From Pseudomonadota bacterium (GTDB taxonomy: Bacteria > Pseudomonadota > Gammaproteobacteria > Burkholderiales > Burkholderiaceae_C), in the NCBI GenBank assembly GCA_021805805.1, contig JAJZEB010000020.1, positions 1 through 37,457 of the forward strand: 37,457 nt of DNA, written 5' to 3'. A program made the translations under genes and the position numbers. The first letter of the stretch is position 1; every line of letters begins with the position of its first letter. The notes below the pieces were generated by a model. It did not search any database. It had not been told where the DNA came from and saw only the letters and a list, made by a program, of their open reading frames with translations. This document shows positions 8,159 through 14,339 of the stretch, piece by piece.

Positions 8159-8619
8159 AACTGCTGCTCGTCCTGATGCTTGCGCTTGCCGCGGCGCTGC
8201 CGGCGCTGGCCGGTGAAGCCGCGCCGCTGGCGGCCAACGAAGCCGCCGAGCAGCACATGCTGGCGCTGACCCGTAACCTGCGCTGCCTGGTCTGCGCCGA
8301 CGAATCGCTGGCCGCGTCGCAGGCCTCGCTGGCGCGCGACCTGCGCGCGCAAGTGCTGCAGATGGTCGAGCGCGGCGAAACAGACCAGCAGATCATCGAC
8401 TACCTGGTCGCGCGCTACGGCAATTACGTGCGCTTCCGCCCTCCGGTCGACGCCGAGACCTGGGCACTTTGGTTCGGGCCGTTCGCGCTGCTCGCGCTGG
8501 GCCTCGCGGTGCTGGTGTTCAACATTCGTCGGCGCGGCTCGCGCGTCGACCCCCCGCTGGACGAGGCGCAGCGCGAGCGCGTGCGCGCATTGCTGGCGCA
8601 GACCGGAGAATCCGAATGA
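8155..8619 (+). CDS. ccmH: CcmH, apocytochrome thiol reductase
   Basis: A 154-residue protein with a signal peptide (about residues 1-19), a periplasmic helical domain bearing the LRCLVC motif (C44 and C47), and one C-terminal membrane helix (ALWFGPFALLALGLAVLVF). It acts with CcmG to reduce the heme-binding cysteines of apocytochrome c and works with CcmF in the heme lyase complex. This is the short form that lacks the TPR part; that part is the separate next gene, ccmI, unlike the fused CcmH of E. coli. It has ATGA overlaps on both sides. Confidence 0.95.
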   Translation: MKLLLVLMLALAAALPALAGEAAPLAANEAAEQHMLALTRNLRCLVCADESLAASQASLARDLRAQVLQMVERGETDQQIIDYLVARYGNYVRFRPPVDAETWALWFGPFALLALGLAVLVFNIRRRGSRVDPPLDEAQRERVRALLAQTGESE

Positions 8620-9875
8620 CGTCCTTCCTCCTCGCCGCGTCGGCGCTGACCGCCGCGGTGCTGGCGATCATGCTGCTGCCGCTGCTGCGCGCCGGCCGCG
8701 CCGGGCGCGGAATCGACCGCGCCGCGGTCAATGCCAGGCTGCTGGCCGACGAACTCGCCGCGCTCGAGCGCGAGCGGCCGGCGCTCGACGGCGCCGAGTA
8801 CCAGAGCGCGCGCGACGAAATCTCGCGGCGGCTGCTCGACGACGCCGCGCCGGTGACGCAACGCATGCGCAGCGGCAGCGCAGCGCCGACCCTGGTCGCG
8901 CTGGCGCTGACGGTGCCGATCTGCGGCGCCTTGCTGTACGTGTTGATGGGCACCCCGGGCGCGCTCGGCGGCGGCGCGGCCGCGGCCAGTGCAGCAGCGC
9001 AGGCTGGGGCGCCGACGACGCAGCGGCAGGTGCGCAAGATGGTCGACGCACTCGCCGCCAAGCTCGCCGCGCATCCCGACGACGCTTCCGGCTGGGCCAT
9101 GCTCGGGCGCTCCTATGGCGTGCTCGGCGAGTTCGACAAGGCCGCCGCGGCCTACAGCCGCATCGGCGCGCCGCTGCAGCACAACGCGGCCTGGCTGGCC
9201 GAATACGCCGATGCGCTGGCGATGACGGCCAACGGCAGCCCGCTGGGAAGGCCCGAGCAACTGGCGCGGCAGGCGCTGGCGATCGACCCGAACAACCTGC
9301 TGGCGCTGATGCTGGCCGGCTACGCCGCTGCGCAACACGGAGACGACCATGGCGCGTTGCCGCTGCTCGAGCACGCGCAGCGCGAGGTCACGCCGGGATC
9401 CGAGGACGCCGCATTCCTGGCCAACGTTCTGGCGCAGGTTCGCCGGCGCATGGGGCTGGCGACCGCTGCGGACGCGACCGCTGCGCCAACCACCGACTCG
9501 GCCAACGGCCTGGCGTCCCCGGCGGCGTCTCCGGCTGCGGCCATGCCGCTGGTGCACGTGCGGGTCGCGGTGGCGCCTGCACTGCGCGCCGCTGCGGCCG
9601 GGCGCACGCTGTTCGTGATCGTCCGCGTGCCGGGGCAGCGCATGCCGGTGGCCGCGCTCAGGCGCACCGGCGTCGAGCTGCCGGTGCAGCTGTCGCTGAG
9701 CAACGCCGACTCGATGGACCCGTCGCATCCGCTGTCCGGCGTGTCGCGGATGCAGGTCGAGGCCAGGCTGTCGGTCAGCGGTGACGCGATGCCGGCCAGC
9801 GGCGATCTGCTCGGCACCGGGGAAGTCGCGCGGGGCGGCAGCGTGGCGATCACCATCGATCACCGCCGACCCTGA
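8616..9875 (+). CDS. ccmI: CcmI, TPR-containing apocytochrome c chaperone
   Basis: A 419-residue protein. Two membrane helices lie near residues 4-22 and 90-110. A TPR region follows at about 140-280 (DDASGWAMLGRSYGVLGEFDKAAAAYSRI and neighbours), then an Ala/Pro-rich linker and a C-terminal beta-rich periplasmic domain from about residue 310. CcmI binds the C-terminal part of apocytochrome c and hands it to the heme lyase. It is the last gene of the ccm operon. It is followed by 138 bases that contain a 10-bp tandem array, and no obvious U-tract terminator is seen. Confidence 0.94.
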   Translation: MTSFLLAASALTAAVLAIMLLPLLRAGRAGRGIDRAAVNARLLADELAALERERPALDGAEYQSARDEISRRLLDDAAPVTQRMRSGSAAPTLVALALTVPICGALLYVLMGTPGALGGGAAAASAAAQAGAPTTQRQVRKMVDALAAKLAAHPDDASGWAMLGRSYGVLGEFDKAAAAYSRIGAPLQHNAAWLAEYADALAMTANGSPLGRPEQLARQALAIDPNNLLALMLAGYAAAQHGDDHGALPLLEHAQREVTPGSEDAAFLANVLAQVRRRMGLATAADATAAPTTDSANGLASPAASPAAAMPLVHVRVAVAPALRAAAAGRTLFVIVRVPGQRMPVAALRRTGVELPVQLSLSNADSMDPSHPLSGVSRMQVEARLSVSGDAMPASGDLLGTGEVARGGSVAITIDHRRP

Positions 9876-9950
9876 TCCCGGGCGCGCGCAGCACCGTGGC
9901 GCGCGCGTCGCCGGGCGGCGGGGCCGCCACGGCGGCCGCTGCAGCAAGGA

Positions 9951-10020
9951 GCGTCAGTCGGCGTCAGTCAGCGTCAGTCGGCGTCAGTCGGCGTCAGTCG
10001 GCGTCAGTCGGCGTCAGTCG
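9951..10020. repeat. Tandem array, seven copies of a 10-bp unit
   Basis: GCGTCAGTCG is repeated seven times head to tail without spacers; copy 2 (9961-9970) differs only at its last base. The array lies between the convergent genes ccmI and the DUF1841 gene, and the stop codon of the latter (10014-10016) is inside the last copy. On the minus strand each copy contains TGA. Because 10 is not a multiple of 3, successive copies put that stop in all three frames. A short GC hairpin (9914-9928) lies just to the left. Confidence 0.95.
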
Positions 10021-10436
10021 GCGGTGGCGCGCCGGCGGACGCAATCGATGTAGGCGTCGCCGTCGGGCGGCTTGCCGCTGCGCTGCGATTGCCAAAGCAT
10101 CTGACCGAGGCATTCCATCACGGCGTGCTGGGCCTCGTGTTCGCCGCTGCGCGCCGCCAGCAGCTGGCACGCCTGGCGGATTCCCGGCGGCTGGTCGATC
10201 GACACCTGCTCGGTGATCGACAGGTGCATCGCCAGGTGCAGGAACGGATTGCTGCGCTGCTGTTCGACTCCGTAGTCGCGCTGCAGCGCGTCGGGTGCGG
10301 TCAGGTCGTCATGGTATTCGGGGTGCTGCTCGATCCAGCGCACCGCCAGCGTCTGCAGCGGCGTGAGCACCGAATCGCGGCGCGCCCAGGCTTCGATGAA
10401 GAATTGGCGCACCTCGTCTTTGCTCGGGTTGAACAT
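10014..10436 (-). CDS. DUF1841 family protein
   Basis: A 140-residue soluble protein of the DUF1841 family, which is found mainly in beta- and gammaproteobacteria and has no established function. The start MFNPSKDEVRQFF matches the family N-terminus, so I place it at 10436 although the frame is open further upstream. Conserved-looking blocks are WIEQHPEYH, NPFLHLAMHLSITEQ and the histidine- and glutamate-rich HEAQHAVMECLGQMLW near the C-terminus. The many His and Glu residues could bind metal, but this is only a suggestion. Its last codons and stop lie in the 10-bp tandem array, so the C-terminal RRRATAD may be of recent origin. Confidence 0.85.
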   Translation of the reverse strand: MFNPSKDEVRQFFIEAWARRDSVLTPLQTLAVRWIEQHPEYHDDLTAPDALQRDYGVEQQRSNPFLHLAMHLSITEQVSIDQPPGIRQACQLLAARSGEHEAQHAVMECLGQMLWQSQRSGKPPDGDAYIDCVRRRATAD

Positions 10437-10521
10437 CGGCTGTCCTGCGTTGCGGGTCCAGACTGCATTGTGCCGCCGCCGCGAAGCTTGGTGCCGCAAC
10501 GCGTCGACCGCGTGCGGGCTC

Positions 10522-10551
10522 TTGCCCGCGCCCGGGACGTGGCCGTAAAGT
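10522..10551 (+). promoter_or_regulatory. Possible sigma-70 promoter of the ParA-like gene
   Basis: TTGCCC (10522-10527) and TAAAGT (10546-10551) are separated by 18 bases and would start transcription near 10558. A GGAGAA ribosome site follows at 10571-10576, seven bases before the ATG at 10583. Both hexamers are moderate matches. Confidence 0.4.
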
Positions 10552-10582
10552 GCTGGAGTCTTCCAGCCGCGGAGAATCGAGC

Positions 10583-11203
10583 ATGTCCGTCGTCGTCGTC
10601 GCCAACCCGAAGGGCGGGGTGGGAAAGTCCACGCTGTCCACCCAGCTGGCCGGATACTGGGCCAGCCGAGGTCATCAGGTCATGCTCGGCGACGCCGACC
10701 GCCAGCAGTCGTCGAAGCTGTGGCTGTCGCTGCGCAGCGAGCAGGCCGCGCCGATCGCGACCTGGAAACTCGGCCCCGACTTCATCGCGCGACCTCCGCA
10801 CGGCACCACGCATGTCGTCATCGACACGCCGGCCGGGTTGCACGGCTGGCGCTTCGACGACGTGTTGCGCATGGCCGACCGCATGCTGGTTCCGGTCCAG
10901 CCGTCGGTGTTCGACATCTACGCGGCGCAGGAATTCATCGATCGTGTCGCCGCGGACCGCAAGTTGCGCGATCTGCGCATCGGACTGGTCGGGGTGCGCG
11001 TCGATTCGCGCACCCGCGCAGCCGAGCAGTTGCGCACGTTCCTGTCGCAGCAGCCGTACCCACTGCTGGCGACGCTGCGCTCGACCACCGCGTACGCGCA
11101 CATGGCCGCGCACGGCCTGACGCTGTGGGATCTGCCGCCGTCGCAGGTGAGCAAGGATCTGGAGCAGTGGGAGCCGATCACGGCGTGGGTCGACGCGGAC
11201 TGA
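10583..11203 (+). CDS. ParA-family (MinD/CobQ-like) ATPase, orphan
   Basis: A 206-residue cytoplasmic ATPase with a deviant Walker A motif NPKGGVGKST (N8-T17) and the switch regions LGDADRQQSS and VVIDTPAG. This is the short ParA type, without an N-terminal DNA-binding domain. Family members position plasmids, chromosomes, chemotaxis arrays or other cargo by ATP-dependent dimerisation on DNA or membrane. No parB or recognisable cargo gene is adjacent, so the partner is unknown. GGAGAA precedes the chosen ATG. It converges on the Crp/Fnr-type gene with a gap of only 22 bases. Confidence 0.88.
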   Translation: MSVVVVANPKGGVGKSTLSTQLAGYWASRGHQVMLGDADRQQSSKLWLSLRSEQAAPIATWKLGPDFIARPPHGTTHVVIDTPAGLHGWRFDDVLRMADRMLVPVQPSVFDIYAAQEFIDRVAADRKLRDLRIGLVGVRVDSRTRAAEQLRTFLSQQPYPLLATLRSTTAYAHMAAHGLTLWDLPPSQVSKDLEQWEPITAWVDAD

Positions 11204-11225
11204 GCCGCGTCGTCGCGCGATCGGT

Positions 11226-12020
11226 TCAGGCCGCGGCCAGCTTCGGTCCGAGCAATGCGACCAGGCCGCCACGGTTGACGCGGAACAGCCGCGGGCCGAC
11301 GTGTTCGAGCAGGCCGTCGCGTTCGAACTGCGCGATCACCCGGCTGGCCGTTTCCAGCGCGACGCCGAGCATCGCGCCCAGATCGCTGCGCTTGGGCAGC
11401 GTGATGGTGTCGTTGAGTTCGGGCTCGGCCAGCTTCAGCAGCAGCCGGGCCATGCGCGACGGAATCGTGCCCGATCCCAGCAGCAGCGCCCACTCGTCGG
11501 TATCGCGCAGCGCAGCGTGCCAGCGTTCGAGGAATTCGAGCCGCAGGTTCGGGATCTGCTCCTCGAGCTTGCGGATCACATCGACCGGAATTCGGCACAC
11601 CCGCACCGCGCCGATGGCCGACGCGTGGTGCATGTACGGCTGCTGGATGAAGCATTCGAGCCCGATCAGGTCGCCGCGCTTGGCCACGCGGGTGATGCGG
11701 CGGTTGCCGTCGGGCAGCACGCGCTCGAGTTTGACGAACCCGGTCTTGATCGTATAGAGCCAGTCGCCGCGGCGGCCTTCGGCGAACAGCATCTGACCGC
11801 TGCTGAACTGCATGTCGTCGATGACCTGGTGGATCGCGTCGAAGTCCTGGGTGCCGAGGGCGCCGAACAGCGCGATGCGGCGTACCCCGCAGGCGCGGCA
11901 GTCGGCGGCACCGCGCCAGGCGTTGAGCACTTCGCTGTGCGCGACGCGCTTGCCCGGCGGCGTATCTGCGCGGCGCAGCGCGGCGACGGGAATGCGGGCG
12001 AAATCGACTGCGGTATCCAT
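11226..12020 (-). CDS. Crp/Fnr-family transcriptional regulator with partial FNR cysteine set
   Basis: A 264-residue regulator with a cyclic-nucleotide-binding-like beta-barrel (about 55-145), a dimerisation helix and a C-terminal winged helix-turn-helix (about 195-255). The recognition helix reads LGVALETASRVIAQFERDGLL; its E-x-x-S-R pattern is that of FNR and predicts TTGAT half-sites. C41 and C44 (CRAC) and C142 (VRVCRIP) align with FNR C20, C23 and C122, but the residue matching C29 is A50. An extra C123 (GLEC) is present. It may therefore hold an altered Fe-S cluster or respond to something else. It is a candidate for binding the FNR boxes at the ccm promoter, which is inference. It is not clearly an fnr orthologue. 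Confidence 0.88.
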   Translation of the reverse strand: MDTAVDFARIPVAALRRADTPPGKRVAHSEVLNAWRGAADCRACGVRRIALFGALGTQDFDAIHQVIDDMQFSSGQMLFAEGRRGDWLYTIKTGFVKLERVLPDGNRRITRVAKRGDLIGLECFIQQPYMHHASAIGAVRVCRIPVDVIRKLEEQIPNLRLEFLERWHAALRDTDEWALLLGSGTIPSRMARLLLKLAEPELNDTITLPKRSDLGAMLGVALETASRVIAQFERDGLLEHVGPRLFRVNRGGLVALLGPKLAAA

Positions 12021-12067
12021 GGTGTGTCCTCGGGGAACATGTGCGAGTTTTCTTGCGCAGGCTCAAT

Positions 12068-12096
12068 ATTAGTCCGTGCTGATATAGTCATGTCAA
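12068..12096 (-). promoter_or_regulatory. Sigma-70-like promoter of the Crp/Fnr-type gene
   Basis: On the minus strand a consensus TTGACA (12096-12091) is followed after 17 bases by ACTAAT (12073-12068); an alternative TAATAT lies two bases further on. This gives a start near 12061 and a leader of about 40 bases. The surrounding sequence is conspicuously AT-rich for this genome. Confidence 0.55.
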
Positions 12097-12193
12097 TCGA
12101 GGGTTTACGCTTAGTTCCCCGGCGCGTCCGGCGGCGCGCGGTGCATCCGGACCGGCTGTCCTAAACTGGAGGTTTGACCACGAGGACATCCGC

Positions 12194-13039
12194 ATGCCGT
12201 TTTCCGATCTGTCGGCCATTGCCGAGCGCGATGCCAGGCTCGCGCTTGCCGAGGACGTCGGCAGTGGCGACCTGACCGCCCGCCTGATCGATGCCGACGC
12301 GGTCGGCGACGCGCGCATCGTCGTGCGCGAGCCCGCAGTGCTGTGCGGAAGGCCGTGGGCCGACGCCGTGCTGCGCGCGGTCGACGCGCGGCTGCGCGTC
12401 GAGTGGATGCGCGACGAAGGCGCGCGGCTGCAGCCCGACGACGTCGTGGCGCGGCTGAGCGGCCCGGCGCGCGCGCTGCTGACTGCGGAAAGAAGCTTGC
12501 TGAATTTCATTCAGCTGCTGTCCGGCGTGGCCACGCGCACCGCGCAGTACGTCGACGCGGTGCGCGGCACCGCAGCGCGCATCGTCGACACGCGCAAGAC
12601 GCTGCCCGGGCTGCGCATCGCGCAGAAATACGCGGTGCGCGTCGGCGGCGGGCACAACCACCGCATCGGGCTGTACGACGGCATCCTGATCAAGGAGAAC
12701 CACATTGCCGCGGCCGGCAGCGTCGCCGCGGTGCTGCGGCGTGCGCAGCAGCTGGCGCCGCCCGGTGTGTTCGTGCAGATCGAGGTCGAGACGCTGCAAC
12801 AGTTGCGCGAAGCGCTCGACGCCGGCGCCGCCATGGTGCTGCTCGACAACATGGATCTGGCGCGCATGCGCGAAGCGGTGGCGATCAACGCCGGCCGCGC
12901 CGAGCTCGAGGTCTCGGGCGGAGTCGACCTTTCCTCGGTGCTGGCCATTGCGCAAACCGGAGTCGACCGCATATCGATCGGCAAGCTGACGAAGGACGTC
13001 GTCGCGATCGACTATTCGATGCGGTTCGCCGGAGTCTGA
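12194..13039 (+). CDS. nadC: Nicotinate-nucleotide pyrophosphorylase (quinolinate phosphoribosyltransferase)
   Basis: A 281-residue enzyme that converts quinolinate and phosphoribosyl pyrophosphate to nicotinate mononucleotide, CO2 and pyrophosphate in de novo NAD synthesis. The family blocks are visible: DTRKTLPGLRIAQKYAV, GGGHNHRIGLYDGILIKENH, EVETLQQ, LLDNMD and ISIGKLTKD. The length is standard. A GAGGA ribosome site precedes the ATG, and a possible -10 TAAACT lies at 12162-12167. nadA follows after 51 bases on the same strand and catalyses the preceding step. nadB is not in the window. Confidence 0.96.
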   Translation: MPFSDLSAIAERDARLALAEDVGSGDLTARLIDADAVGDARIVVREPAVLCGRPWADAVLRAVDARLRVEWMRDEGARLQPDDVVARLSGPARALLTAERSLLNFIQLLSGVATRTAQYVDAVRGTAARIVDTRKTLPGLRIAQKYAVRVGGGHNHRIGLYDGILIKENHIAAAGSVAAVLRRAQQLAPPGVFVQIEVETLQQLREALDAGAAMVLLDNMDLARMREAVAINAGRAELEVSGGVDLSSVLAIAQTGVDRISIGKLTKDVVAIDYSMRFAGV

Positions 13040-13047
13040 GTTTTTCG

Positions 13048-13070
13048 TCGGGGATTCGGCCGGTCCCCGA
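13048..13070 (+). other. Hairpin between nadC and nadA
   Basis: TCGGGGA (13048-13054) pairs with TCCCCGA (13064-13070) across a 9-base loop. No T-run follows, so it is not a standard terminator. It may protect or separate the nadC and nadA messages. The function is speculative. Confidence 0.35.
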
Positions 13071-13090
13071 TCGTTCGCTGGAGATTCATC

Positions 13091-14191
13091 ATGACCGTCG
13101 CCACTTTTCCGGTCGCTTTCGACAGCCCGGCGTGCACCACCCGCGAAGCGTGGGCCCGCGTGCCGCAGGAGCCCGACGCGAAGCGCCGCGCCGAGCTGCT
13201 CGACGCCTGTCGCGAGCTGCTGCGCGCCGCCGACGCCACCCTGGTGGCGCATTACTACGTGCACCCGGACCTGCAGGATCTGGCGCAGGCCAGCGGCGGG
13301 CTCGTCGCCGATTCGCTCGAGATGGCGCGCTTCGGCGCACGCCAGCCGGGGTCGACCCTGGTCGTCGCCGGCGTGCGCTTCATGGGCGAGACGGCCAAGA
13401 TGCTGTCGATGGACAAGCGGGTTCTGATGCCCGATCTCGATGCCAGCTGCTCGCTGGACCTGGGTTGTCCGGCCGACGCGTTCGGCGCCTGGTGCGACGC
13501 CCACCCCGAGCGCACCGTGGTCGTCTATGCGAACACCAGCGCGGCGGTCAAGGCGCGCGCCGACTGGGTCGTGACGTCGAGCTGCGCGCTCGAGATCGTC
13601 GGCCACCTGCACGCGCGCGGCGAGAAGGTGCTGTGGGCTCCCGACCGCCATCTCGGCGACTATGTCCAGCGCAGCACCGGCGCCGACCTGCTGGCCTGGC
13701 AGGGCGCGTGCATCGTGCACGACGAGTTCAAGGCGCTGGAGCTCGAACTGCTCAGGCAGCAGTACCCGGACGCTCCGGTTCTGGTGCACCCGGAAAGTCC
13801 GCCGGCGGTCATCGCGCTGGCCGACGTGGTCGGCTCGACTGCGCAGATCCTGAAGGCGGCGCGCGAATCGTCGGCGACCCGCTTCATCGTCGCCACCGAC
13901 TCCGGAATGTTCCACGCGCTGCAGCAGCAGAATCCGGGCAAGACTTTCGTCGCCGCGCCGACCGCAGGCAATGGCGCGACCTGCAAGAGCTGCGCGCACT
14001 GTCCGTGGATGGCGATGAACGGCCTCGAAGGCGTTCTGCGCTGCCTGCGCGACGGGGTCGGCGCCATCGAGCTCGATCCGGCGGTGGCTTCGCGCGCGCG
14101 CGTTCCGGTGCAGCGCATGCTCGATTTCACCGCCGCACAGCGCGGCGGCGCAGCGCCGGGCGCGCTGGTGCCGGGGATCGGCGCGGCTTGA
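13091..14191 (+). CDS. nadA: Quinolinate synthase A
   Basis: A 366-residue 4Fe-4S enzyme that condenses iminoaspartate with dihydroxyacetone phosphate to form quinolinate. The cluster cysteines of the E. coli-type enzyme are present: C120 in the segment [10 protein letters not shown]207 in GACIVHDEF, and C298 within [12 protein letters not shown], with C301 and C304 nearby. Other conserved blocks are [28 protein letters not shown] and LVHPESP. It is co-directional with nadC. Beyond the stop lies a 12-bp tandem array and then the convergent mnmC. The oxygen-sensitive cluster fits a genome with FNR-type control, but no direct link is seen. Confidence 0.97.
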   Translation: MTVATFPVAFDSPACTTREAWARVPQEPDAKRRAELLDACRELLRAADATLVAHYYVHPDLQDLAQASGGLVADSLEMARFGARQPGSTLVVAGVRFMGETAKMLSMDKRVLMPDLDASCSLDLGCPADAFGAWCDAHPERTVVVYANTSAAVKARADWVVTSSCALEIVGHLHARGEKVLWAPDRHLGDYVQRSTGADLLAWQGACIVHDEFKALELELLRQQYPDAPVLVHPESPPAVIALADVVGSTAQILKAARESSATRFIVATDSGMFHALQQQNPGKTFVAAPTAGNGATCKSCAHCPWMAMNGLEGVLRCLRDGVGAIELDPAVASRARVPVQRMLDFTAAQRGGAAPGALVPGIGAA

Positions 14192-14220
14192 CGCGCGCGC
14201 CTCGCGGCGCACTGCGCACT

Positions 14221-14316
14221 GCGGCGACAGGTGCGGCGACAGGTGCGGCGACAGGTGCGGCGACAGGTGCGGCGACAGGTGCGGCGACAGGTGCGGCGAC
14301 AGGTGCGGCGACAGGT
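14221..14316. repeat. Tandem array, eight copies of a 12-bp unit
   Basis: GCGGCGACAGGT is repeated eight times with no visible divergence between copies. It fills most of the 148 bases between the convergent genes nadA (stop at 14191) and mnmC (stop at 14340). Both strands are open in all frames because the unit has no stop codon and is a multiple of three, which creates spurious reading frames. The unit is unrelated in sequence to the 10-bp array at 9951-10020. Confidence 0.96.
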
Positions 14317-14339
14317 GCGGCCGCGCGCGAAGCGGCGGC

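Noticed and set aside
9951-10020. Possible CRISPR array
   Set aside because: The units are only 10 bp and directly joined with no spacers, and no cas gene is in the window. The 12-bp and 21-bp arrays fail for the same reason.
11226-12020. Calling the regulator a true FNR orthologue
   Set aside because: The cysteine matching C29 is missing and the N-terminal region differs from FNR. Only the DNA-reading helix and part of the cysteine set agree.
13040-13090. Intrinsic terminator between nadC and nadA
   Set aside because: There is a 7-bp stem but no T-run after it on either strand.
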